In this document: piece by piece, positions 12,675-19,945 of the stretch
How the letters are laid out: each line of letters begins with the position of its first letter
Numbering within the stretch: the stretch's first letter is position 1
DNA from: Mycolicibacterium sp. TY81
Lineage (GTDB): Bacteria; Actinomycetota; Actinomycetes; Mycobacteriales; Mycobacteriaceae
Direction: 5' to 3'
NCBI RefSeq assembly: GCF_018326285.1
Contig: NZ_AP023362.1
Span: forward strand, 1,426,001 to 1,490,000
DNA: 64,000 bases
Made by a program: the position numbers and the translations under genes
Notes under the pieces: generated by a model
What the model was told of the DNA's origin: nothing
What the model saw: the letters and a program-made list of their open reading frames with translations, nothing else
Databases searched by the model: none

Positions 12675-12728
12675 CGTCATCTTTGCTGACACCACGGGAT
12701 CTGTTGGGGCCCAACGCACTGCAGGCCG

Positions 12729-12753
12729 GCGGGGTGCCGGAAGGGCACCCCGC
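12729..12753 (+). terminator. Terminator after the hydrolase gene
   Basis: Perfect 10-bp stem GCGGGGTGCC / GGCACCCCGC around the 5-base loop GGAAG, 54 bp after the hydrolase stop. No T tract. Confidence 0.7.
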
Positions 12754-12790
12754 GTTGGCGTCTTTCGTCGATACATGGTTGGCTGAATAT

Positions 12791-13672
12791 GTGGGGGTAT
12801 CGCTGAGCCGACGGGATTTCATCGTCGGGTTGGCCGCGACGGGCGTGCTGGCAGGGTGCCAGCCCACCAAGGCGGACGAGCCGACCAACTTTGCCGATCT
12901 GGAAGATCGCTATCAGGCGTTAATCGGCGTCTACGCAGTTGATCTGGAGTCTTCGGCGACGGTCGAGCACCGTGCTGACGAGCGGTTCGCGATGTGCTCG
13001 ACCTTCAAAGCGTATGCGGCGGCCCGCATCTTGCAGATGGCCACGGCGGGCAAGGCGAATCTCGATGCCATGGTGCCCATCACCGCCGGTGACATCGTGG
13101 TCAACTCGCCGGTGCTGAGCGAGGCGGTGGGGGCGCGGATGGCGTTGCGAGAGATTTGTGCCGCGGCCCTGAGCCAGAGTGACAACGCGGCAGGCAACAT
13201 CATGTTGCGGACCATCGGCGGGCCCTCGGCGCTCACGGATTTCGCCCGCTCGATCGGTGATTCGCAGACCCGGCTGGATCGCTGGGAACCGGCCCTCAAC
13301 GAAGCGGCGCCCGGCGATCTCCGCGACACCACCACGCCGCGGGCGCTGTGCGGCGGGTATCGCGCCATTCTCGCCGGCGACGCGTTGTCCGGTGCGGCTC
13401 AGTTCCAACTGCGTCGGTGGATGGAGGAGACCGCGACGTCGACCCGCCGTTTTCGCGCGGGTCTGCCTGAGGGATGGACCAGCGCGGACAAGACCGGCGG
13501 CGGCGACTACGGGTCGACCAACGACGCCGGGATGCTCATCGGCCCGAAGCGGGAACGGGTCATGCTGACGGTGCTGGTCCGCACGCGCACCGTGCGGCGG
13601 GACGCCGGGCCGTTCAACGAGGCGATCGCGGAGTCGGTGCGATCGGTGCTTGCGCGCCTCGGCCACAGTTAG
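12791..13672 (+). CDS. Class A beta-lactamase, Tat-exported lipoprotein
   Basis: 293 residues from GTG at 12791. Hydrolyses beta-lactams at the cell envelope. The signal has a twin-arginine motif SRRDFI (R7, R8) and a lipobox LAGC (Cys23), so it should be a Tat substrate anchored by lipid. All class A motifs are present, and counting from this start they fall on the standard Ambler numbers: S70-x-x-K73 in CSTFK, S130-D-N132, E166-P-A-L-N170, and K234-T-G236. Similar to mycobacterial BlaC/BlaS but with canonical SDN, where M. tuberculosis BlaC has SDG. The frame opens further upstream (12683), but that would place the Tat signal internally and cross the terminator. No clear ribosome site. Confidence 0.9.
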   Translation: MGVSLSRRDFIVGLAATGVLAGCQPTKADEPTNFADLEDRYQALIGVYAVDLESSATVEHRADERFAMCSTFKAYAAARILQMATAGKANLDAMVPITAGDIVVNSPVLSEAVGARMALREICAAALSQSDNAAGNIMLRTIGGPSALTDFARSIGDSQTRLDRWEPALNEAAPGDLRDTTTPRALCGGYRAILAGDALSGAAQFQLRRWMEETATSTRRFRAGLPEGWTSADKTGGGDYGSTNDAGMLIGPKRERVMLTVLVRTRTVRRDAGPFNEAIAESVRSVLARLGHS

Positions 13673-13681
13673 TGTTGGATC

Positions 13682-14956
13682 GTGGGGATCCGGAAGCTGG
13701 CACTTGCCGTGGTTACGTGCGGGTGCGTGGTCGCGGGCTGTTCGACGACCACGACCGGCACCTCGCGGTTCGGCGGTTCACTGAGCGACCCCGAACCGGA
13801 CGTCAGCCAGCTGCGGACCGGTAACTACCAGATCAAGCCGAGCACCCCGTTCTTCAGCGCTGGACCCAACCCGCTCACGCAGTCGATCGTCGAATCGACC
13901 CGGATGGCCGAATACGTCGTGGGCCCTTGGGAAATCGACGCGTCGGTGACGAAGCCCGGGGCCATCGGGACCGGCACCATGACGTCGGAGTTCGGTGTCG
14001 ACAACATCCTCGGGGTGTCCAAAGACAATGTGATGCAGGGCATTGCCAGAGCACACGGTCTGGTCGCCGGTTTCGGGTCGTACCGGTCATCAGGGTCCCG
14101 GGACTCCGATCTGGAAATCCAGAACGCGGTCCTGATGTTTCCCGATGATGGCCAAGCAGCGGCGGCCGCGGCAGAATTCACCGCACAGTTCGGCCCCGTC
14201 GTGGCCACTCCGTTTCCGACATATCCCGTCCAGATCTCGGTCGGTACCGGCACGGTGCCGGCGGTCGGCGTGGATTACGGCACCGGGGCCAGTGGCGTCG
14301 CGGCGTACACCGCGCAGGGACGTTTCGTGCTGTACCAATTCGTGAGCGCCAAAGCCACCAAGCTGACCAAGGCACCGCTGCGGGCTCAGTTGCTGACGTC
14401 CGACCTGCTCAGCAGGCAGCAGTCGCTCATCAAGAGCTTTGTGCCCACCGATCCCGCGAAACTCGCTGACCTGCCCAAAGATCCGAGCGACGATCAGTTG
14501 CTGTCGAAGACCATCACCACTCCCGATCGGCAGCAGGGCGTACTGATCGGGACGTGGCGACCGCGGGCGTGGCTGCATTTCGAAACCGATCCGGTGAGCA
14601 TGACGACCCAGTTCGAGCGCGCCGGCGTCCAGTGGGTGACACAGCGGTGGGGCCGGGTCTACCAGGCGCCCAATGCGGATTCGGCCGCGCAGCTGCTGGA
14701 CGCCACCAGCGCTCTGATCATGAAGAATCCGGATGTGCAGATGGCCGGGCCGGTGCCGGGGTTCCCCGGTGCGCGCTGTTTCGAGCACCTCCGCGACTAT
14801 GCGCAACCGGACGCGACGGTGACATGGCGCATCCTGGGGTGGCACTACAGCTGCCTCGCCCGCACCGACAGATTTGTGTTCCAGGTCTTCGCCGACGATG
14901 AAACCGCTGTGGACCAACAGATTTCGGCGCAGTACCGGGTGCTGTCCGGGAAGTAG
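13682..14956 (+). CDS. Secreted lipoprotein, DUF7373-like
   Basis: 424 residues. The signal peptide ends in the lipobox VVAGC, so the mature protein should be lipid-anchored. The rest is a large Gly, Asp and Gln rich exported protein with the run FPDDGQAAAAAAEFTAQFG; this resembles the DUF7373 lipoproteins, which are common in mycobacteria. Function unknown. The GTG at 13682 is a leaderless start: TAGTGT (13670-13675) ends 7 bases before it. It follows the beta-lactamase stop by 9 bp but has its own promoter. Confidence 0.72.
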   Translation: MGIRKLALAVVTCGCVVAGCSTTTTGTSRFGGSLSDPEPDVSQLRTGNYQIKPSTPFFSAGPNPLTQSIVESTRMAEYVVGPWEIDASVTKPGAIGTGTMTSEFGVDNILGVSKDNVMQGIARAHGLVAGFGSYRSSGSRDSDLEIQNAVLMFPDDGQAAAAAAEFTAQFGPVVATPFPTYPVQISVGTGTVPAVGVDYGTGASGVAAYTAQGRFVLYQFVSAKATKLTKAPLRAQLLTSDLLSRQQSLIKSFVPTDPAKLADLPKDPSDDQLLSKTITTPDRQQGVLIGTWRPRAWLHFETDPVSMTTQFERAGVQWVTQRWGRVYQAPNADSAAQLLDATSALIMKNPDVQMAGPVPGFPGARCFEHLRDYAQPDATVTWRILGWHYSCLARTDRFVFQVFADDETAVDQQISAQYRVLSGK

Positions 14957-15034
14957 CCGGCCGCGCCGATGAGTTTCACCGAGTCCGCTGGTCTACCTCA
15001 TTGACACACACCACCGACTCACCAGGAGCTGGAA

Positions 15035-15661
15035 ATGGGCCAGATTCACCTCGCGTTGTTCGCCACTCTCGACCTCGTCGGGCAGGCGCCCGGCGGTCCC
15101 GGAGAAGACCCCGACGGGGGTTTTCCATTCGAAGGCTGGCAGGCACCGCTGATCGACGAGGTGTCGGGGGAGCAGGTCGGCGCCGCGTACGAAGGCACCG
15201 ACGCGCTGCTGCTCGGCCGGCGGACGTACGACATCTTCGCGGGCTACTGGCCGCACCAGGACGACGAATTCGCGGCCATGTTCAATCGCATCCCCAAGTA
15301 CGTCGCCTCCCGCGGCGAGCCCGATCTGTCGTGGTCCGGCTCGACGCAGATCGGCACGGATCTGGTCAGCGAAGTGCGGGAAATCCGTGATCGCCACGAG
15401 CACGTGAAAGTGGTCGGGAGTTTGAACTTCGTGCAGACCCTGTTGCGCGAAAAACTATTTGATCGCATCGACCTCTGGGTGCATCCTATTGTCCTGGGGG
15501 TAGGCAAGAGGGTATTCGATGGCGGTCCGGTGCCGTCGAACCTGACGCTGCTCAAGCCGCCGGTATCGAGCCCGGCCGGCATCGTGTACCTGCAGTACGG
15601 ATTGGCCGAGGGCGTACCGGCGACGGGGGACATGAGCGAACCGGATCGGGGGGACGTTTGA
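15035..15661 (+). CDS. Dihydrofolate reductase-like (RibD C-terminal family) protein
   Basis: 208 residues, ATG after CAGGAGCTGG. The fold is that of the YwjB/YyaP-type RibD C-terminal reductases: MGQIHLALFATLDLVGQ, ALLLGRRTYDIFAGYW and the terminal FVQTLLREKLFDRIDLWVHP with the VLGVGKRVF loop. NADPH-dependent reductase of unknown substrate, not the essential DHFR. The stop overlaps the start of the next small gene (TTGA). Confidence 0.8.
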   Translation: MGQIHLALFATLDLVGQAPGGPGEDPDGGFPFEGWQAPLIDEVSGEQVGAAYEGTDALLLGRRTYDIFAGYWPHQDDEFAAMFNRIPKYVASRGEPDLSWSGSTQIGTDLVSEVREIRDRHEHVKVVGSLNFVQTLLREKLFDRIDLWVHPIVLGVGKRVFDGGPVPSNLTLLKPPVSSPAGIVYLQYGLAEGVPATGDMSEPDRGDV

Positions 15662-15963
15662 TTGGTACGGACTGGACCCGCGGCGTACTCGCCGGAGCGG
15701 TCTCAGGGGGAGTCGGCTGGGGTCTGTTGGCGGTCGGGGCCATGGGCCCTGGTGATGATCCGCACCTCGACCGGGTCGCCGGAACGAATTTGACTGCAGC
15801 GGTTAGTGTTTCGCTGATATGTCGACTGATTGCAGCACTGTTGTTGCGCGCGCGGGTACTCAGCAGCGTCGCTGTGGCGCTGGTGGTCGCACCCGTGAGC
15901 GTTTGGTGCATTGTCGGTCTGCTGTACCTGCAGGCCGTTGCCACGGTGACGGTGTGTCGCTGA
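15658..15963 (+). CDS. Small membrane protein, 101 aa
   Basis: Three hydrophobic segments (about residues 10-30, 42-62 and 68-95) and few charges. TTG start at 15658 overlapping the preceding TGA, so probably translationally coupled to the DHFR-like gene. I do not recognise a family. The TTG start and Gly/Val-rich hydrophobic composition make it a weaker call. Confidence 0.45.
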   Translation: MIGTDWTRGVLAGAVSGGVGWGLLAVGAMGPGDDPHLDRVAGTNLTAAVSVSLICRLIAALLLRARVLSSVAVALVVAPVSVWCIVGLLYLQAVATVTVCR

Positions 15964-15978
15964 CCAGAGGAGGTGCGC

Positions 15979-16263
15979 ATGTCCTTCGAGCATGAGAGCA
16001 CGCTCGACCCGCGGATCGAGCGCGAGGTTGATCCGCGATATCTGTTCGGCGGCTACGCGCTCGGCCTGGTCGTGATGTCCCCGGCGCCGCTGTTGTACTA
16101 CTGGCTGTTCGCGCCGGCGGGCGCGTTGCTGGTCGCCGCGGCCGCGGTTCTGGTCGCGACGGTGCGGCCGCGGTTTGACGACGTGGCATGTGGCGCATTC
16201 TTTGCCGCCCTGTTCGGCCTGGTTGCGGTGCTCGTGCTGTTCTTCGTCGGCGCGCAGGGCTGA
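15979..16263 (+). CDS. Small membrane protein, 94 aa
   Basis: Two hydrophobic helices (about 24-46 and 50-68, then 74-92) after a charged N-terminus with DPRIEREVDPRY. The ATG at 15979 has AGGAGG at 15968-15973, five bases away, a strong Shine-Dalgarno site; the in-frame GTG at 15973 overlaps that site and is rejected. 15 bp after the preceding small membrane gene, likely one transcript. Function unknown. Confidence 0.6.
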   Translation: MSFEHESTLDPRIEREVDPRYLFGGYALGLVVMSPAPLLYYWLFAPAGALLVAAAAVLVATVRPRFDDVACGAFFAALFGLVAVLVLFFVGAQG

Positions 16264-16381
16264 TCGCCACCGACCGTCTGGCCTGCTGAAAAATACGTTG
16301 CCGGCCAAGCCTTTTCCGCTCATCATGGTTCGGGCCGAGAAACGAACGCTCGGCCGGTGCCATCAGGAGCGAGGTGAAATC

Positions 16382-16858
16382 ATGAAGTTGGCAGAAGCTT
16401 TGTCGTTGCGTGCGAACGCAGTTCGCCGTATCGAGCAGTTGCGCGTGCGCGTCGTGGGTAACGCACGGTTCCAGGAGGGCGAAGTGCCTGCCGAGGACGC
16501 CGCGGCGCTACTCGTCGAGATCGACGGCGCGCTGGACGAATACGAATCCCTGATCCGGCGGATCAACCTGACCAACGCGGCCAACTCGGTCGGGGCGGAC
16601 GGCACGCTGACCGACGCCCTCGGGCGGCGCGACGCGCTGCGCTTGCGGTACCACGTCCTGACCACGGCCGCGGATGCAGCCGCGGGTGCGGGCGCGGGCC
16701 AGTACGGCTACTCGCGGCAGCTGCGTTCGGAGCTGAAGATGTTGTCCGCCTTGTCCGTTGGCGATCTGCGGGCGCGGGCCGACCAGGTGGCGCAGGAGTT
16801 GCGCGAGCTCGACGTCCGGATCCAGAAGGCGAACTGGGAGATCGAGCTGCTGGACTGA
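16382..16858 (+). CDS. DIP1984-family protein
   Basis: 158 residues, almost entirely predicted helix, starting MKLAEALSLRANAVRRIEQLRVRV and ending DVRIQKANWEIELL. This is the DIP1984 family of small alpha-helical proteins found in actinobacteria and firmicutes, function unknown (some members are labelled septicolysin-like). ATG preceded by AGGAGCGAGG. It is the last gene before the defence island. Confidence 0.8.
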   Translation: MKLAEALSLRANAVRRIEQLRVRVVGNARFQEGEVPAEDAAALLVEIDGALDEYESLIRRINLTNAANSVGADGTLTDALGRRDALRLRYHVLTTAADAAAGAGAGQYGYSRQLRSELKMLSALSVGDLRARADQVAQELRELDVRIQKANWEIELLD

Positions 16859-16940
16859 CAGCAGCATGGTGTAGCAGGTAGTTGTCGCGGAGGCGTGCAC
16901 AAAACCGCAAACGGCTCCAACCGTTCAGGCGCACGGAGGG

Positions 16941-16972
16941 CAGTGCAACGGGTTCGATTCCCACGCGCACAC
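16941..16972 (+). other. tRNA 3'-end-like sequence in the gap before the island
   Basis: Within the 261-bp gap 16859-17119, bases 16949-16962 (CGGGTTCGATTCCC) look like a tRNA T-loop with 3-bp stem, followed by GCGCAC and ACC. The outer T-stem bases do not pair and no matching 5' half or anticodon arm is found, so this is not a working tRNA. It could be a decayed tRNA end or attachment site, or chance. The rest of the gap shows nothing I can support. Confidence 0.3.
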
Positions 16973-17119
16973 CGCAGCCCAGCAATGCGCACAGGTGACA
17001 GAGCACGAGGCACAACGCATCACCACGTGCAGATCTACGACAACGAGGGTGGGTGCGGGGTTACACCGCGATTTCAGTGCCAGGTTCTGGTCGGGCCGCG
17101 CCCGTTCGCCAAAGACAGG

Positions 17120-17545
17120 TCAGGCGCCGGCCAGCACTTCCGCGTTTACCCCGAGGGCGTCGTAGGTTGCCTTGGCTCTGGCATCGCGAGTGACCAGGAC
17201 TGCACCGTGCTCACGAGCGGCCAACGCGACCAAGCCGTCATAGGTGGCGCCGCCCGCGACGCCACAACGGGCGAATTCGTGATGGGCACCGCGTCCCGTG
17301 TCGGCACCCAGTTGAAGGGGCTCCGGGAAGTTGTCGTCGATCAACGCCACCGCGTCGGCAGGGTCGACACGAGCATCGCCGGGCAGACGCGTCAGAACCG
17401 AGTATGTCTCGGCCAGCGCATGCCCGCTGAGCCCAAGACGTCGGCCCATTGCCCATTGCGAGACCGCGACGTGCTGCGGATGCGAGGACACAAGCAAGGG
17501 CACCGCGACGCTGGTATCGATTGCCGTGACCTGCTGCGACGTCAG
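17120..17545 (-). CDS. vapC: VapC PIN-domain toxin with non-standard start
   Basis: RNase toxin of a type II pair. PIN acidic residues, counted from a CTG at 17545: Asp10 in AIDTS, Glu46 in ALAET, Asp103 in YDGL, Asp121 in TRDAR. No ATG, GTG or TTG lies between the antitoxin stop and Asp10; the first such codon (GTG at 17503) would remove Asp10. The CTG at 17545-17543 overlaps the antitoxin stop as CTGA, the same 4-bp geometry as the usual ATGA in vapBC pairs, giving 141 residues. ATC or GTC codons a little downstream are other options. Encoded after vapB on the minus strand, divergent from the Wadjet operon. Confidence 0.75.
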   Translation of the reverse strand: MTSQQVTAIDTSVAVPLLVSSHPQHVAVSQWAMGRRLGLSGHALAETYSVLTRLPGDARVDPADAVALIDDNFPEPLQLGADTGRGAHHEFARCGVAGGATYDGLVALAAREHGAVLVTRDARAKATYDALGVNAEVLAGA

Positions 17546-17781
17546 CGTCGCCCCGAATCGATGAGCGCGAACATCATTTCATCGGTGACGACTGTGTCTG
17601 CGTTGGCGACGAGGCGTCCGTCCTTGTTTCGCACGAGGCGCGCGGAGCGGCCGCCGGGGACAATCTGCAGTCCAGGGCCATATGCCGAAATATCGACCGT
17701 CGAACCGGGCGTCAGTCCCAACGCGTCGCGGAGTTGCTTGGGCACCAAGATGCGGCCGCCCGAGTCGATTACCGCTTCCAT
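17542..17781 (-). CDS. vapB: VapB antitoxin, AbrB/SpoVT type
   Basis: 79 residues from ATG at 17781 (MEAVIDSGGRILVPKQLRDALG), a swapped-hairpin AbrB DNA-binding domain with the signature SGGRILVPKQLRDALGL and ISAYG; the C-terminal tail (about 45-79) would bind and block VapC. Leaderless: the minus-strand -10 box TACCAT (17793-17788) is 7 bases before the ATG. The longer frame to 17808 would put the start inside this promoter. Stop overlaps the proposed CTG of vapC. Confidence 0.8.
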   Translation of the reverse strand: MEAVIDSGGRILVPKQLRDALGLTPGSTVDISAYGPGLQIVPGGRSARLVRNKDGRLVANADTVVTDEMMFALIDSGRR

Positions 17782-17882
17782 GGGACTATGGTACCAGTGA
17801 AATCCCATTTTTGAGTTTGCGCTGTGCAGAAACGCTCGACACTGTGGAGAGCCTTGTCAGCCCTTCCGGCTAGTCTCGCAGC

Positions 17883-19337
17883 GTGGCGATAACGTCCGCG
17901 GTCCTGCGCTTCCGGCGTCTACAGCAGGAGGCGCCGGAATGGTCGCTGCTGAGGGCCCGAAACGCCGGGCTCATCATCGCCGTGGTCCAGGACTACTTTC
18001 CGCCGGAACGTCGTATACGCCCGGCGGCCGAGGTGGTAGCCGAACTCGATCATGATCTCGAACTCCTCCGCGAGACCGGAGCTGAATTCGAATCGACGGC
18101 AACAGGATACGTCGCCGCATGGGTGCACGACGGCTACTTGGTCCGGCGTCCCGGCCAGACGCGGGGGACCGAAACGTTGGTGCCATCGGCGGCAGCATTG
18201 AACGCTGCCGCAGTGGTGAACGGAATCGATGCGCCGCAGCGCGCCGCGTCGGCGTCACGGCTGGGGTCGATTGCCGCTAACCTCATTGCACTGCAACGTG
18301 ATTCAGACCCGGTTTCGGCATCGCGGCTGGCACTGCTGCAGTCCGAACGCAAGGCCGTCGAGCAGCGCATTGAAGAAGTCGAACGCGGCGAGTTCGCTGT
18401 GCTCGACGCGGAGACGGCAAAGGAGCGGGTCGCCGAGACGCTCGGCCTGGCGCAGGAGATACCCGTGGATTTCGCCCGGGTGCGGTCGACCATCGAAGAA
18501 TTGAGCCGGGACCTCCGGGCCAAAATCCTTGACGACACCGCTGAGGGCGGTGCGACGTTGAGCAACGTTTTTCGCGGGGTTGATCTGTTGGCGGACTCAG
18601 AAGCCGGACGTTCCGTGAACGGCTTCTACGACGTGATCCTCGATGCCGAACAGTCGACCCGTCTTCAGGAAGCGATCACCGCCATCCTGTCACGGGACTT
18701 CGCAGCCGAGTTGACCCCTCAGACGCGTACGGACCTGAGCACTCTCCTCACCCGGCTGGAGAACGAAGCAGCCACGGTACGCCAGACCATGATCCTGCTA
18801 TCGCGATCGCTGCGACATTTCGTGCTCTCGCGCCAATACGAAGAACATCGGCGGCTCCGCCAACTGATTCAGCGCTGCCAGTCGCTGGCTGTTCGAGTGA
18901 GTGCACAGCACCGACCCGAGAAGTCAATGAACTTGGAACTCACCAGAATTGGCATGCAGGTTCGTTCGATCGCCGCCCTCAAGCTGCACAACCCGGGCGA
19001 AGGCCGGGTGCCTACGGAGTTCGATCGGCATGACACCGACGAGGTCGACTTCGCCGAACTCGCTGCGCAGGCACATGAATCCGACATCGATTTCGAGGAA
19101 CTCCGCAGCAACATCGTCGCCAGCCTCAGCCGGTCGGCTGGACCGGTCACCGCAGGGCAGGTCCTGGCCGAGTTCCCTGCCACCCAGGGCCTCGCCAGCA
19201 TCGTCGGCCTGATGGTTCTCGGCGCTGAGCACGGTGCCGTCTCCGCCGACACCAGCGAACGGGTCGCCATGGACCGACGCACCGTTGTGCTTCCGACCAT
19301 CACCTTCAGCCCCGATGCATTCGAGGATCACCGGTGA
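17883..19337 (+). CDS. jetA: Wadjet protein JetA (DUF3375, MukF/MksF-like)
   Basis: 484 residues. Kleisin-like subunit of the Wadjet plasmid-defence condensin; bridges the JetC heads and binds JetB. Helical protein opening with the winged-helix region RLQQEAPEWSLLRARNAGLIIAVVQDYF, then a long coiled helical part (160-340) with QSERKAVEQRIEEVERGEFAVLDAE, typical DUF3375. Leaderless GTG: TAGTCT (17871-17876) is 7 bases before it. First of four genes with 4- to 8-bp overlaps. M. smegmatis has a related system, EptABCD, known to restrict plasmids. Confidence 0.88.
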   Translation: MAITSAVLRFRRLQQEAPEWSLLRARNAGLIIAVVQDYFPPERRIRPAAEVVAELDHDLELLRETGAEFESTATGYVAAWVHDGYLVRRPGQTRGTETLVPSAAALNAAAVVNGIDAPQRAASASRLGSIAANLIALQRDSDPVSASRLALLQSERKAVEQRIEEVERGEFAVLDAETAKERVAETLGLAQEIPVDFARVRSTIEELSRDLRAKILDDTAEGGATLSNVFRGVDLLADSEAGRSVNGFYDVILDAEQSTRLQEAITAILSRDFAAELTPQTRTDLSTLLTRLENEAATVRQTMILLSRSLRHFVLSRQYEEHRRLRQLIQRCQSLAVRVSAQHRPEKSMNLELTRIGMQVRSIAALKLHNPGEGRVPTEFDRHDTDEVDFAELAAQAHESDIDFEELRSNIVASLSRSAGPVTAGQVLAEFPATQGLASIVGLMVLGAEHGAVSADTSERVAMDRRTVVLPTITFSPDAFEDHR

Positions 19338-19945
19338 ATCCCGAAGAGACCTTTCCGTTCGAGGCAAAGCGTGCGCTGGTCCAACTGCTCCGCGGTCCGG
19401 TGGTGACGCATGATGCGCATCGACAGCAATGGTCGGCAATTCTCGCCCACCGCAGCGAAATCGAACGCCGACTGGCCGACGTGTTCCTCGACCTCGTCCT
19501 CGACGAGGACGACGGCATCGCGTTCACCCGGCCGCAGCCCGCACCCGATGACCCCAAATTCGCTCCACCGCAGGTACTTCGGACAGAGACGCTGACCTTC
19601 ATGGACACGCTGGTGGTACTCGCGTTGCGCTACCAGTTGCTCGTGGCACCGCCTGGACAACGGGTGATCGTCGATTACGACGACATCGCCGCCGACATGG
19701 AGCCCTACCGCGGGCGCTACACCACCGATGCGGGCGGCTTCCGGAAGCGGATCAACGCGTCATGGGAAAAGATGAAGAAGTACTCGCTGATCGCCGCCGC
19801 TGACACCGCGGGCCGGTTCGAAGTATCGCCCGTGCTCCGTCAGTTGTTCGACGCGGACGAGGTTGCCCTGGTCGAGGCGGAGTACCAGCGGCTCTTGGAC
19901 GCCGGTAGCGACCAGGACTCCGATACCGAGGCCGACGATGAGTGA
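19334..19945 (+). CDS. jetB: Wadjet protein JetB (DUF4194, MukE/MksE-like)
   Basis: 203 residues, GTG overlapping the jetA stop (GTGA). Winged-helix accessory subunit that binds the kleisin JetA and DNA. Contains the DUF4194 features: AKRALVQLLRGPVV at the N-terminus, VVLALRYQL, the DIAADMEPYRG region, KKYSLIA and the acidic C-terminus DSDTEADDE. Its stop lies inside the jetC start, 8-bp overlap. Confidence 0.88.
   Translation: MNPEETFPFEAKRALVQLLRGPVVTHDAHRQQWSAILAHRSEIERRLADVFLDLVLDEDDGIAFTRPQPAPDDPKFAPPQVLRTETLTFMDTLVVLALRYQLLVAPPGQRVIVDYDDIAADMEPYRGRYTTDAGGFRKRINASWEKMKKYSLIAAADTAGRFEVSPVLRQLFDADEVALVEAEYQRLLDAGSDQDSDTEADDE

Noticed and set aside
13682..14956. Naming this lipoprotein lppY
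   Set aside because: LppY belongs to a different (DUF1259-like) lipoprotein family; the sequence fits DUF7373 better and position does not match.
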